A DNA stretch of 64,000 bases. It comes from Allobosea sp. CRIB-10. Lineage in GTDB: Bacteria > Pseudomonadota > Alphaproteobacteria > Rhizobiales > Beijerinckiaceae. Under the pieces are notes generated by a model, which worked only from the letters and a program-made list of their open reading frames with translations, was not told where the DNA came from and did not search any database. Positions 52,439 to 61,617 of this stretch are shown in pieces. The position numbers and the translations under genes were made by a program. Within the stretch, counting starts at the first letter, position 1, and every line of letters begins with the position of its first letter. The stretch lies in the NCBI RefSeq assembly GCF_900112185.1, contig NZ_FOKP01000006.1:124001-188000 (forward strand), read 5' to 3'.

Positions 52439-53686
52439 GTGAGTGACAACCAGGCCGCCATGGGCGGCTCCATCGCCCTATCGTCTCCGACAGAGGTCGA
52501 CAGCAAGGCCCGCAAGGCGCTCTGGGGCGCCGCCATCGGCTACGCCATGGATGGCTTCGACCTCCTGATCCTCGGCTTCATGCTGCGCTCGATCTCCGCC
52601 GACCTGCAGCTTACCCAGGGCCAGGCCGCCTCGCTCGTCACCGCCACGCTGGTCGGCGCCGTGCTCGGCGGCATCGGCTTCGGCATGCTGTCGGACCGGA
52701 TCGGCCGCGTCCGCGTGCTGACCTGGACGATCGTCCTCTTCGCCGTCTTCACCGGCCTATGCGCACTGGCGCAGGGCTATTGGGACCTGCTGATCTACCG
52801 CACCATCGCAGGCCTCGGCCTCGGCGGCGAGTTCGGCATCGGCATGGCGCTGGTGGCGGAAGCCTGGCCGGCCTCGAAGCGGGCGCGCGCCTCCTCCTAT
52901 GTCGGCCTCGGCTGGCAGGTCGGCGTGCTCGCCGCGGCGATCGCAACCCCGATCCTGCTGCCGACGATCGGCTGGCGCGGCATGTTCGCCATCGGCATCC
53001 TGCCGGCGGTCGCCGCCTATTTCATCCGCCATTCGCTGCACGAGCCCGAGGTCTTCGTCGCCCGCAGCAAGGACCGCCCGAAGGAGTCGGCGCTACGCCT
53101 GCTGGTGAAGGACTGGGACACCACCAAGCTGAGCCTCGGCATGGTCGTGCTCTGCTCGGTCCAGAACTTCGGCTATTACGGCGTGATGATCTGGTTGCCG
53201 AACTATCTGGCGACCCGCTTCGGCTTCGCCCTGACGCAGTCGGCCGTCTGGACCTCGGTGACCATCGCCGGCATGGCGGTCGGCATCTACGCCTTCGGCC
53301 ATATCGCCGACCGGATCGGGCGCCGCCCGGCCTTCTTCGGCTACATGCTCGGCGCCGCCGTGATGGTCATCGTCTATTCGCGGCTGACCGACCCGTTCCA
53401 GCTCCTGATCGCCGGCGCGGTGATGGGCTTCTTCGTCAACGGCATGCTCGGCGGCTATGGCGCGCTGATCAGCGAGCTGTTCCCCACTGCCGCCCGCGCG
53501 ACGGCGCAGAACGTGCTGTTCAATATCGGCCGCGGCGTCGGCGGCTTCGGTCCGCTCGTGGTCGGGACGATCGCGGCGGCCTACAGCTTCGAGATGGCGA
53601 TCGCCTTGCTGGCGACGCTCTATGTGCTCGACATCCTCGCCATGTGGTTCCTGATTCCGGAGCGGCGTGGTGCCGAGCTCGCCTGA
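52439..53686 (+). CDS. MFS transporter (aromatic/organic acid:proton symporter type)
   Basis: A 415-residue transporter with twelve predicted helices and MFS motifs (YAMDGFDLLILGFMLRSI, GFGMLSDRIGRVRVL, GHIADRIGRRPAFF). It resembles symporters of aromatic acids such as benzoate or shikimate. The start is GTG at 52439 with ACGGGGGAC upstream. As the first gene of an operon of pyrimidine enzymes it probably imports orotate or a related acid. Confidence 0.88.
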   Translation: MSDNQAAMGGSIALSSPTEVDSKARKALWGAAIGYAMDGFDLLILGFMLRSISADLQLTQGQAASLVTATLVGAVLGGIGFGMLSDRIGRVRVLTWTIVLFAVFTGLCALAQGYWDLLIYRTIAGLGLGGEFGIGMALVAEAWPASKRARASSYVGLGWQVGVLAAAIATPILLPTIGWRGMFAIGILPAVAAYFIRHSLHEPEVFVARSKDRPKESALRLLVKDWDTTKLSLGMVVLCSVQNFGYYGVMIWLPNYLATRFGFALTQSAVWTSVTIAGMAVGIYAFGHIADRIGRRPAFFGYMLGAAVMVIVYSRLTDPFQLLIAGAVMGFFVNGMLGGYGALISELFPTAARATAQNVLFNIGRGVGGFGPLVVGTIAAAYSFEMAIALLATLYVLDILAMWFLIPERRGAELA

Positions 53687-53702
53687 GCGCGGGGGCATCG
53701 TG

Positions 53703-54575
53703 ATGTCGATCCAGCACGATCAGTCCCTGGCGACACCCGTCGCCGCCATCGGCGGCGGGATTTCTCCGGCGCCATGGAAGGCGAGCATCGTCGCCGAGCT
53801 CGCCGAGGTCGTCCGCAACGAGGCTGTCAACGCCGAGTACCGGCACCTCGTGGTCAATTGCAGCGAGGAGGCCGCGGCGGCTCAGCCGGGGCAGTTCTTC
53901 CAGCTGCTCTGCCCGCAGCCGGCGGGCGAGCAGCCCTTCCTGCGCCGACCGATGAGTCTTTACGGGGCCGATCCCGACAAGCGTCAGGTCGAGTTCCTCT
54001 ACAAGGTGACCGGCGCCGGCACGCGCGGGCTCGACACGCTGAAGCCGGGCGACAGGCTCGACATCATGGGGCCGCTCGGCGTCGGCTTCACGCTGGATCC
54101 GAGCTGGCGCCACATGGTCGCCGTCGGGCGCGGCGCGGGGCTGGCGACGCTCGCCCCGCTCGCCAGGGCGGCGAAGGCCAACGGCACGCAGGTGACTGCG
54201 GTCTTCAGCGCGAGGCGGCCGGAATTGCTTGTCTCGGTCGAGCTCTTCCATCGCCAGGGCGCCGACGTCATCGCCGTCACCGACGCCGAGCAGACCAGCG
54301 GGCCCGCCAATGTCGAGCGCATCCTGCGCCGCCAGATCGCCGAGGGCCGCTGCGACGCCTTCTTCACCTGCGGTTCGAGCCGGCTGATGCGGGTGCAACA
54401 GCGCCTGGCGCGCGAGTTCGGGCTGCCCGGCCAGGTCGCGATGGAGCAGCAAATGGCCTGCGGAATCGGGCTTTGCTACTGCTGCGTGCGCGACTTCAAC
54501 GTCAATGGCGAGATCGTCAACCGGCGCGTCTGCTGGGACGGCCCGGTCTTCGACCTGATGGAGGCGCTGCCATGA
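53703..54575 (+). CDS. pyrK: Dihydroorotate dehydrogenase electron transfer subunit (PyrK-like)
   Basis: A 290-residue flavoprotein: ferredoxin-reductase FAD domain (FLRRPMSLYGADPD), NAD domain (MVAVGRGAGLATLAPLA, FTCGSSRLM) and a C-terminal 2Fe-2S site with cysteines in QQMACGIGLCYCCVRD and RRVCWDGPVF, the PyrK pattern. It passes electrons between NAD(H) and the catalytic PyrD subunit encoded immediately after with a 4-base overlap. ATG at 53703 follows GGGGG; an adjacent GTG is possible. Confidence 0.88.
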   Translation: MSIQHDQSLATPVAAIGGGISPAPWKASIVAELAEVVRNEAVNAEYRHLVVNCSEEAAAAQPGQFFQLLCPQPAGEQPFLRRPMSLYGADPDKRQVEFLYKVTGAGTRGLDTLKPGDRLDIMGPLGVGFTLDPSWRHMVAVGRGAGLATLAPLARAAKANGTQVTAVFSARRPELLVSVELFHRQGADVIAVTDAEQTSGPANVERILRRQIAEGRCDAFFTCGSSRLMRVQQRLAREFGLPGQVAMEQQMACGIGLCYCCVRDFNVNGEIVNRRVCWDGPVFDLMEALP

Positions 54576-55534
54576 GCGGGGCAGGCAATATCGACCTCTC
54601 GGTCAGGATCGGCGGGCTCACCCTGCGCAATCCGGTCATGCCGGCCTCGGGCACCTTCGCCGAGGGGCTGGAGAAGGTGATGGACTTCAACCGGCTCGGC
54701 GCCTTCGTCACCAAGACGATCACGCGCGAACTGCGCGCCGGCAATCCGCTGCCGCGGGTGGTCGAGCGGCCGGGCGGGCTGATCAATGCCATCGGCATCC
54801 CGTCGAAAGGCGTGCCCTATTTCGTCGAGACGACCATGCCGCATTATGCGGCCTATGACACGCCGCTGGTCGTCTCGATCTCGGCGCCGACGGCGGAAGG
54901 CTTCGCCAGCCTCGCGGCCGAGCTCTCGATCCCCGGCATCGCCGCGATCGAAGCCAACATCTCCTGTCCCAACATCGAGGAGGACGGCAAGGCCTTCGCG
55001 ATGCGGGCCGAGTCGACCGAAAAGGTGACGCGCGAACTGCGCAGGGCGACGTCGTTGCCGCTCTGGGTCAAGCTGACGCCCAATACCGGCGACGTGCCCG
55101 AGGTCGCGCGTGCCGCCGAGGCGGCGGGAGCCGATGCGGTCGTGGTCGCCAACACCATCCTGTCGATGGCGATCGACCTGAAGAGCTTCAAGCCCTGCCT
55201 CGGCAACATCATGGGCGGGCTCTCGGGGCCGGCGATCAAGCCGATCGTGCTGCGCCAGGTCTTCCAATGCGCCAAGGCGGTGAAGATCCCGGTGATCGGC
55301 TGCGGCGGCATCTCCAGCGCCGAGGACGCGGCCGAATACATGCTCGCCGGCGCCAGCGCCGTTCAGGTCGGCACCGCGACCTTCCTGCAGCCGGCGGCGA
55401 TGACGACGATCATCGACGGGCTCGCAGCCTTCTGCCTGCGCCGCGAAATCCCGCGCGTCGCCGACCTGATCCATGGCGTGGTGATCGAGGAGGCCGACGA
55501 GCCCGACCTCGCCTGGCTGGACCCGGTCTCGTGA
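54572..55534 (+). CDS. pyrD: Dihydroorotate dehydrogenase catalytic subunit (class 1B, PyrD-like)
   Basis: A 320-residue FMN enzyme. Class 1 features: ASGTFAEGLEKVMDFNRLGAFVTKTIT, GLINAIGIPSKGVPYF, the active-site cysteine in NISCPNIEEDGKAF, VVVANTI and GCGGISSAEDAAEYMLAGASAVQVGTA. With the PyrK-like partner it forms the NAD-linked heterotetramer, which interconverts dihydroorotate and orotate. In this operon it may work in the reducing direction for orotate breakdown; a housekeeping membrane (class 2) enzyme would be expected elsewhere in an alphaproteobacterium. Confidence 0.88.
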   Translation: MSGAGNIDLSVRIGGLTLRNPVMPASGTFAEGLEKVMDFNRLGAFVTKTITRELRAGNPLPRVVERPGGLINAIGIPSKGVPYFVETTMPHYAAYDTPLVVSISAPTAEGFASLAAELSIPGIAAIEANISCPNIEEDGKAFAMRAESTEKVTRELRRATSLPLWVKLTPNTGDVPEVARAAEAAGADAVVVANTILSMAIDLKSFKPCLGNIMGGLSGPAIKPIVLRQVFQCAKAVKIPVIGCGGISSAEDAAEYMLAGASAVQVGTATFLQPAAMTTIIDGLAAFCLRREIPRVADLIHGVVIEEADEPDLAWLDPVS

Positions 55535-56826
55535 GCGCGCAAGCGGCCGAGATGCGCAACGTCTTCAGCGGCGACGCGGGCGACCGGGCCCTCGCCGAGG
55601 CGCTGTTCGACACCCTGCGCGAGGCGACGGGCGACGGCGTCGGCATCACCCGGGAAGCCTATAGCGAACGCGAGTCGCTGGCGCTCGACATCGTCGAGGC
55701 GAAGGCGCGCGAACTCGGCTTCGCGACCGAGCGCGACGCCGGCGCCAACCTCGTCGTCACGCTGGCGGGCCGCGAGCCGGAGCTGCCCTTCCTCGCCTGC
55801 GGTTCGCATCTCGATTCCGTGCCGCAAGGCGGCAATTTCGACGGCGCCGCCGGCGTCATCGCCGGGCTCGCCATCATCGCCCGCTTCAAGGAGGAGGGCT
55901 TCGTCCCGCGCCGGACCATCAAGGTCTTCGGCTTGCGCGGCGAGGAAAGCTCCCGCTTCGGCCGGGCCTATATGGGCTCCAGCGCCCTGTTCGGGACACT
56001 CTCGGCCGCCGATCTTGCCGCGCGCGACCATGCCAGCGGGCGGACTCTCGCCGAGTGCATGGCCGCTGTCGGCGTCGACATGGCCCGCGTCGAGAAGGCC
56101 GAGCCGCTGCTCGATCCCGCCGCCGTCGCGGCGTGGATCGAGCTGCATATCGAACAGGGTCCCGTGCTGGTCGCCCGCGACCTGCCGATCGGCATCGTCA
56201 CCGGGATCAGGGGCAATATCCGCCACCGCCAGGTCGAATGCCTCGGCGAGGCCGGCCATTCCGGCGCGGTGCCGCGCTGGCTCCGGCGCGACGCGGTCTT
56301 CGCCACCGCCGAACTGATCACCCATCTCGACCGGCACTGGCGCACGCTGCTGGAGCGCGGCCGCGACGTGGTCGTGACGGCCGGCGTGCTCGGCACCGAT
56401 CCGCAGGAGCACGCCATCGCGCGCATTCCCGGCACCGTGCGCTTCTCCTTCGAGGTGCGCAGCCAGAGCCGCGAGACGCTGGAGGCCTTCTACGATCTCT
56501 TCCTCTCGGAATGCGCCCTGATCGGTGAGGAGCGAGGGGTCGAGTTCCGTGTCGACCGCCGGCTCGAATCCGAGCCTGCCGTGATGGATGCCGGCTGGAT
56601 CGCCCGGCTTAAGGCCGCCGCCCGCGCTCTCGGCCTGCCCGACGAGGACATTCCGAGCGGGGCCGGCCATGATGCCGCTGTTTTCGCCAATGCCGGCATC
56701 CCCAGCGCGATGATCTTCGTGAGCAACCAGAACGGTTCGCATAATCCGGATGAGGCGATGGCGATCGATGATTTCCTCGCCGGGATCGCGGTGATGCGGG
56801 ACGCCATCAGGGAGGCGGTGCGATGA
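55531..56826 (+). CDS. N-carbamoyl-L-amino acid hydrolase / ureidohydrolase (M20 family)
   Basis: A 431-residue M20 amidase with two metal ions: CGSHLDSVPQGGNFDGAAGV (His, Asp), GLRGEESSRFG (Glu, Glu) and a distant GSHNPDEAM His; the dimerisation lid has HIEQGPVL. Members hydrolyse N-carbamoyl amino acids, ureidopropionate or allantoate. GTG at 55531 overlaps the pyrD stop by four bases. Next to an orotate-reducing pair, N-carbamoyl-L-aspartate is the obvious substrate, giving aspartate, CO2 and ammonia. Confidence 0.87.
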   Translation: MSAQAAEMRNVFSGDAGDRALAEALFDTLREATGDGVGITREAYSERESLALDIVEAKARELGFATERDAGANLVVTLAGREPELPFLACGSHLDSVPQGGNFDGAAGVIAGLAIIARFKEEGFVPRRTIKVFGLRGEESSRFGRAYMGSSALFGTLSAADLAARDHASGRTLAECMAAVGVDMARVEKAEPLLDPAAVAAWIELHIEQGPVLVARDLPIGIVTGIRGNIRHRQVECLGEAGHSGAVPRWLRRDAVFATAELITHLDRHWRTLLERGRDVVVTAGVLGTDPQEHAIARIPGTVRFSFEVRSQSRETLEAFYDLFLSECALIGEERGVEFRVDRRLESEPAVMDAGWIARLKAAARALGLPDEDIPSGAGHDAAVFANAGIPSAMIFVSNQNGSHNPDEAMAIDDFLAGIAVMRDAIREAVR

Positions 56827-57503
56827 GCGCGAACGAGATCGGCCGTGAGGTCGCCGAGCTGCTGTTCAGGGCCGGCGCCATCCATGTCAGCCGCCAGCAG
56901 CCCTTCATCCTCGCCGCCGGCTGGGCGAGCCCGGTCTATGTCGATGTCCGCCTGCTGCTCGGCGATCCTGATCTGCGCCGGGCGGTCAGCGATCTCGCCG
57001 CCCGCTATGCGGCAGCGACCTTTCCGCCGGGCAGCTTCGACGCGATTGCCGGTGCCGAAACCGCCGGCATCCCTTTCGCCGCCTGGCTCGCCGACCGGCT
57101 GGCGCTGAAGCTGCGCTATGTCCGCAAGCGCCCGCTCGGCATCGGCCGCAACGCCCAGGTCGAGGGCGGGCCGGTCGAGGGCCTCAGCGTCCTGCTGATG
57201 GACGATCTGACCACCGATGGCGGCAGCAAGCTCAACTTCGCCCGCGGCCTGCGCGCAGCGGGGGCGCAGGTCGAGCACGTGCTGACGATCTTCTATCACG
57301 ACGCCTTCCCCGGCGCCGGTGAGCGGCTGCGGGAGGCCGGCCTGACGCTGCATGCGCTCGCGAATTGGGGCGATGTCCTTCGTGCCGGGGCCGGTAGAGC
57401 GCTCGCGCCCGAAGACCGCGCCGAGATCGAGCGCTTCTTGGCCGATCCGGTGACATGGTCGACCCGCCATGGCGGGCGCGCCCGCCTCGCCCCGCGGAAC
57501 TGA
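56823..57503 (+). CDS. pyrE: Orotate phosphoribosyltransferase-like protein (PyrE)
   Basis: A 226-residue type I phosphoribosyltransferase. N-terminal HVSRQQPFILAAGWASPVYVDVRLL matches PyrE, and the PRPP-binding loop is VLLMDDLTTDGGSKLNF. LKLRYVRKRPLGIGRNAQVEGG carries the catalytic loop lysine. It makes OMP from orotate and PRPP. The ATG overlaps the hydrolase stop by four bases. It would let the cell choose between salvage to UMP and degradation of the imported orotate. Confidence 0.87.
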   Translation: MSANEIGREVAELLFRAGAIHVSRQQPFILAAGWASPVYVDVRLLLGDPDLRRAVSDLAARYAAATFPPGSFDAIAGAETAGIPFAAWLADRLALKLRYVRKRPLGIGRNAQVEGGPVEGLSVLLMDDLTTDGGSKLNFARGLRAAGAQVEHVLTIFYHDAFPGAGERLREAGLTLHALANWGDVLRAGAGRALAPEDRAEIERFLADPVTWSTRHGGRARLAPRN

Positions 57504-57556
57504 GCCGCGGTCCATTCCCTCAACCGCCTGCAAGGCCGCACTCTCGCGGAGATGAC

Positions 57557-57862
57557 ATGACCGAGCTTCTGAATTGGCTGCTGCAGCAGAAGGGCAGCCT
57601 TCGCACCTATGTCGAATTCCAGGACCGGGCGCTGGCCCTGCGCGCCGAAGCACCGGAGCAGGCCGCGCTGCTGCGCCTGCTCGCCGATCTCGCCGGCCGT
57701 TTCGTCGAGGCCTATGACCGCCAGCCGCTCTCCGCCGAGATCGCGGGTCGTGCGCTGGACCGGCTCGCCAGCCTTCTCGGCAAGGCGGTCGCGGAAAGCG
57801 CTGCAGATCCGAACAGCCAGCTTGCACTGCTCAACGAGGTCGGGGTCAGCGAGCTCGTTTGA
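57557..57862 (+). CDS. Small protein of unknown function
   Basis: A 101-residue, all-helical, acidic-neutral protein without signal peptide or membrane helix (MTELLNWLLQQKGSLRTYVEFQDRALALRAEAPEQ). ATG at 57557 follows GCGGAGA. It is 53 bases after the PyrE-like gene on the same strand and may be its last operon member. I do not recognise the family. Confidence 0.6.
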   Translation: MTELLNWLLQQKGSLRTYVEFQDRALALRAEAPEQAALLRLLADLAGRFVEAYDRQPLSAEIAGRALDRLASLLGKAVAESAADPNSQLALLNEVGVSELV

Positions 57863-58204
57863 TTGTTGCAAGACTGGGGCGCCGCGGACGACCGACTTCG
57901 AAGCGCGATGTCTCGAAGGGGAGGACACGCTCCTGAAGACAGCGCCAGATCGCCAAGTGACCCTTGATCCAATCGGCAATGTCAGAGCTTCCAACGGCTC
58001 GCGAGTAGCATGCCTCGCCAGCCGAAGGGCTCTGACAACGGGCGGCTTGCGCCAGGAGCGGACGTCAGGTCATTGCCCGGGACAGGGCATTCAGGTTCGC
58101 GCGTCAGATGGCCATTGGGGGCCGGGTGTGGTCCCCTCCGCGCCATGCACCATCACTGCTTGGAAAATCAAACGAAACGCTGATCGGCATCCACATGGAA
58201 ACGG
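57863..58204. other. Convergent gap without recognisable gene
   Basis: This 342-base interval lies between the small operon-end protein and the convergent amidohydrolase gene. Its base composition is less GC-rich than its surroundings and frames there lack coding bias. I see no convincing terminator or RNA. Confidence 0.5.
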
Positions 58205-59704
58205 TTACTGAGAACCGCTTGGGACTCGGCAGGTCTGAACAATTGCCGCGGCGACGTAGTGGCGCCTCAAGGCTTCGGAGAGTTCGCTCGCCAGGCTCCT
58301 GGTCCCAGCGTCGAGCCGCGTTTCTGCGGCGGTCAGCCTCGCCGCGGCGCGGATGCTCTCGGTTGCCGCCGCGGTCGATGCGCCATGCCGATGCAGGATG
58401 CGGCCGCCGACCATGGTCATGATGATGTCGTGGCCGGAGGCCCGCGCCAACATGGCTTCGAGCATCGGCATCTGCGGATCGAGATAGGCGCCTTCCGGCG
58501 CAGCCAGATTGATCGCGACCAGATCGGCCTTGAAGCCGTCGCGGATGCGCCCCGTGTCAGCGAGAAAGGCAGCCTCCGCGCCCCATTCAGTGGCGACGGC
58601 GATGGATGTACGCAGCTGATCGTCGGCCGGAACCGTGGCGCTGCGTCCGAGCAGGCGCCCGAGCCGCAGCTCCGACAGATAGTCCTCATTGTCGTCGAGG
58701 GCGCAATTGTCGGTGCCGAGCCCGAAGCGAAGTCCTGCGTCGATCAGCGCGGCGACCGGCGGGGCGCCGTTGCCGAGGCGTAGATTGGAGCCGGGGTTGA
58801 CGACGATCCTCAGGCCGAGCCGCGCCGCATCGGCGATGTCGCGTGCGCTCGCGTGCACGAAATGCGCTGCGCTTGCGCACGTCTCGAAGACGCCGAGGCG
58901 TTCGAGCCGCGCAAGCACGCCCTCGGGATAGAGCGAACGGGCGCAGGCGGCCTGCGCCGGAGATTCGAGCAGGTGGAAATGCAGGCCGAGCCCGTGCTCC
59001 TTCGCGTCGGCTGCCAGTGCCCGCCAGGCCTCGTCGCTGACCCATTGCGGCCCGGCCGGCCCATAGGCGAAGGATAGGCGCGGATGCCCGGCATAGTCCG
59101 CGCGCAGGCGCGCCATCAGGCCGATCGTCCCGGCCAGCGACAGGTAGCCGGGCCTGCCCGCGCCAATCAGGGCCCGCAGCTCCGCCGGCAGAGTGGCAAG
59201 GAACGCCGCCTCGTCCGCTGGCGGATAGACCAGGCTGCCCCGGTCGGCATAGCCGACGCAGATGGTGGCGCGCAGGCCGGCATCGTCATAGGCGCAGATC
59301 GAAGCCCGCAGCTCCGCCTCGTAGTCCCCCGAGCCGTAGGAATAGTTGGCGTGCAGGGTCGCCGTCACGCCGTTCTCGATCATCTGGAGCGCAGCGAGCC
59401 GGGTCAGGGCATAGACATCGGGCACGCCGCGGCCCCGCCGGCGGGCGATCCAGGGCTCCAGGCTGTCATCGGGAAAGCCGAGCTGGATCTGGCTGAGGCC
59501 GCGCCCGTGCTGATGCGCGTTGACCAGGCCGGGCATCAGGCAGGCATGGCCGAGCGAGACCGTCTCGGCCCTGGGATGAGCTGCGCGGATCTCGGCTGCC
59601 GTCCCGCAAGCGGCGATCAGGCCGTCTCGCACGGCGACCGCCCCGCCCGCTATCACGGGCGAGGCGGCATCGCGCAGGACATGGTCCGCTTCGAGAACGA
59701 GCAC
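58205..59704 (-). CDS. Amidohydrolase (AtzB/TrzN-like metallo-aminohydrolase)
   Basis: A 499-residue amidohydrolase. Metal ligands: HxH in GLVNAHQHGRG, a middle His in LGLHFHLLES, HFVHAS and the late Asp in FGLGTDNC. The beta sandwich at both ends (DGLIAACGTAAEI; GFKADLVAINL) is typical of the subgroup that removes amino groups from heterocycles or opens guanidino compounds. GTG start at 59704, three bases after the DctM gene end, so it is cotranscribed with the TRAP system and likely acts on its substrate. The C-terminal 60 residues are extra and alanine-rich. Confidence 0.85.
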   Translation of the reverse strand: MLVLEADHVLRDAASPVIAGGAVAVRDGLIAACGTAAEIRAAHPRAETVSLGHACLMPGLVNAHQHGRGLSQIQLGFPDDSLEPWIARRRGRGVPDVYALTRLAALQMIENGVTATLHANYSYGSGDYEAELRASICAYDDAGLRATICVGYADRGSLVYPPADEAAFLATLPAELRALIGAGRPGYLSLAGTIGLMARLRADYAGHPRLSFAYGPAGPQWVSDEAWRALAADAKEHGLGLHFHLLESPAQAACARSLYPEGVLARLERLGVFETCASAAHFVHASARDIADAARLGLRIVVNPGSNLRLGNGAPPVAALIDAGLRFGLGTDNCALDDNEDYLSELRLGRLLGRSATVPADDQLRTSIAVATEWGAEAAFLADTGRIRDGFKADLVAINLAAPEGAYLDPQMPMLEAMLARASGHDIIMTMVGGRILHRHGASTAAATESIRAAARLTAAETRLDAGTRSLASELSEALRRHYVAAAIVQTCRVPSGSQ

Positions 59705-59707
59705 GGC

Positions 59708-61009
59708 TCAGAACAGCTTCTGCGGCAGCCAGAGCGCCATTTGCGGCCAGGCCACCAGCAGGCCGGTGAACGCCAGCATCAGCAGCACGAAGGGCAGCGC
59801 CCCGTAGATCACGTCCATGATCGAGCCGTGGTTGCGCACGCCCTGGACGACGTAGAGGTTCATGCCGATCGGCGGCGTGATCAGCCCGATCTCCATCATC
59901 AGCACCAGGAAGATGCCGAACCAGACCGGATCGATGCCGAGATGGACGATCAGCGGGAAGACGACCGGCAGGGTCGCGATCATCATGGAGAGGGTCTCCA
60001 TGAAGCAGCCGAGGATCAGGTAGAAGATCACCAAGACCAGGATGATCTCGAGCTGGGTCGCGCCGAACTTCGAGACGAAGCCGGTCAACGCCTGCGGAAT
60101 GCCGAGCACGCCGATGACGAAGTTGAGGAAATGCGCGCCGACCATGATCAGCAGGATCATCGACGAGATGCGGACCGTCGCGATCATGCTCTCGTGCAGC
60201 AGCGAAAGCGAGAAGCCCTTGCGCGCCATCGCCACGCCGATGGCGCCGACGACGCCGACCGCGGCCGATTCCGTCGGCGTCGCCCAGCCGAGATAGATCG
60301 AGCCCATCACGATGACGAAGATCACGAAGGGCGGGAAGATGTCGAGCAGGCTCCGGATCTTCTCCGCCGTGGAGCGGGCCGGCAGCGTCGGCCCGGCGAC
60401 GCTGGGCTTGAGGATCGCCATCACCACGATCAGCGCCATGAACAGCGCGGTCAGCAGCAGGCCCGGCACGATGCCTGCGGCGAAGAGCTGGCCGATCGAG
60501 GTGTTCGTCATCGACCCGTAGATGATCAAGTTGATCGAGGGCGGGATCAGGATGCCGAGCGTCGCGCCGGCGGCGATGGAGCCGGTGGTCATGCGGTCGT
60601 CGTAGTGCCGCTCGCGCAGCAGCGGCAGCGCGACGGTGCCGATCGTCGCGGCAGTCGCGACCGAGGAGCCGGAAACCGCCGCGAACACCGCGCTGGCGCC
60701 GATATTGGTGTGCAGCAGACCACCCGGAAGGCGCCGCAGCCAGTCCGAGAGGCAGCGATAGAGCCCGTCCGCGACACCGGAGCGGACCAGGATCTCGCCG
60801 AGGAAGACGAAGAGCGGGATGGCGGTCAGGATGAAATCGTTCTGACCGCTCCACATCTGGTTGCCGAAGCCCATCAGGGTCGGCCAGCCCAGGAAGCCCC
60901 AGGCCCCGATGAAGGCGGTCAGGAAGAGCGCGACCGCCACGGGCAGCCCGATCATCATCAGGCCGAGCATCATCACGAAGCCGATGGCGGCGCCGGTCAC
61001 ACCGATCAT
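59708..61009 (-). CDS. TRAP transporter large permease (DctM type), second system
   Basis: A 433-residue DctM with about twelve helices; signatures IPLFVFLGEILVRSGVADGLY, AVSGSSVATAATIGTVALPLL and GATLGILIPPSINLIIYGSMT. ATG at 61009 overlaps the DctQ stop by four bases (TGA within CATTGA order on the minus strand); the open frame continues upstream only through the DctQ gene. It forms the transport channel of the second TRAP system. Confidence 0.92.
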   Translation of the reverse strand: MIGVTGAAIGFVMMLGLMMIGLPVAVALFLTAFIGAWGFLGWPTLMGFGNQMWSGQNDFILTAIPLFVFLGEILVRSGVADGLYRCLSDWLRRLPGGLLHTNIGASAVFAAVSGSSVATAATIGTVALPLLRERHYDDRMTTGSIAAGATLGILIPPSINLIIYGSMTNTSIGQLFAAGIVPGLLLTALFMALIVVMAILKPSVAGPTLPARSTAEKIRSLLDIFPPFVIFVIVMGSIYLGWATPTESAAVGVVGAIGVAMARKGFSLSLLHESMIATVRISSMILLIMVGAHFLNFVIGVLGIPQALTGFVSKFGATQLEIILVLVIFYLILGCFMETLSMMIATLPVVFPLIVHLGIDPVWFGIFLVLMMEIGLITPPIGMNLYVVQGVRNHGSIMDVIYGALPFVLLMLAFTGLLVAWPQMALWLPQKLF

Positions 61010-61602
61010 TGGCCGGTCACCTTCATCTCGAGCGAGGACACCGTTTCTTCTTCGATGATCTCGTCCAGCGTCTTGACGCCGTAGAAGCGGTTGAGGCGGC
61101 TGCGCCCCTGCCCGATCAGCCAGCTCGCATGCAGCGCGACGGCGGTCGCGGTGATCGCGAAGAACAGCAGCCCGGCGAACCAGAGCAGTTGCGGCTGCCA
61201 GAGCGGCGTCATCAGCGGCGTTCCGGAGAGCGCCTGGAATTCGATGCTCTCGCTCAGCGCTGCATAGGAACGCCAGGCCATGAAGCAGGCCATCAGCGCG
61301 ATACACCAGGCCGAGACCAGGTTGAGGATCGCCTGCGGCCCGCGGCCGACACGCTCGACGAGTATCTCGACCCGCGTATGGGCCCGCTCCAGCAGGGCAT
61401 AGGAGAACCCGAAGGCCGCCAGGATCGCCAGCACATAGCCGCCGAATTCGTCGCCGCCTTGCAGCGACACGTTCATGAAGCGCCGCAGCAGGATTTCGGC
61501 GGTGACGAGCAAGGCGAGCCCGAGCAGAAGATAGCCTGCGATCAGCGCCAGCCAGCGGGCGGTAGGCAGCAGGGCGCGTGCGACCGGGTTTTCCGGGGTC
61601 AT
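61006..61602 (-). CDS. TRAP transporter small permease (DctQ type), second system
   Basis: A 198-residue protein with four helices (WLALIAGYLLLGLALLVTAEILL; GGYVLAILAAFGFSYALLERA; LNLVSAWCIALMACFMAWRSY; LLWFAGLLFFAITATAVALHA). It links DctP docking to DctM. It is separated from the upstream DctP gene by 49 bases containing an intrinsic terminator-like hairpin. Confidence 0.9.
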   Translation of the reverse strand: MTPENPVARALLPTARWLALIAGYLLLGLALLVTAEILLRRFMNVSLQGGDEFGGYVLAILAAFGFSYALLERAHTRVEILVERVGRGPQAILNLVSAWCIALMACFMAWRSYAALSESIEFQALSGTPLMTPLWQPQLLWFAGLLFFAITATAVALHASWLIGQGRSRLNRFYGVKTLDEIIEEETVSSLEMKVTGQ

Positions 61603-61617
61603 GGACCAATCCCTTGG

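Noticed and set aside
52200..52442. Possible small gene in the leader of the MFS gene
   Set aside because: Two overlapping frames of about 70-80 codons exist but both look like noise, and hairpins in the leader fit an untranslated region better.
59084..61084. Plus-strand open frame of 666 codons opposite the second TRAP system
   Set aside because: Low-complexity Arg/Asp/His-rich translation; the minus-strand genes have clear families and coupled overlaps.
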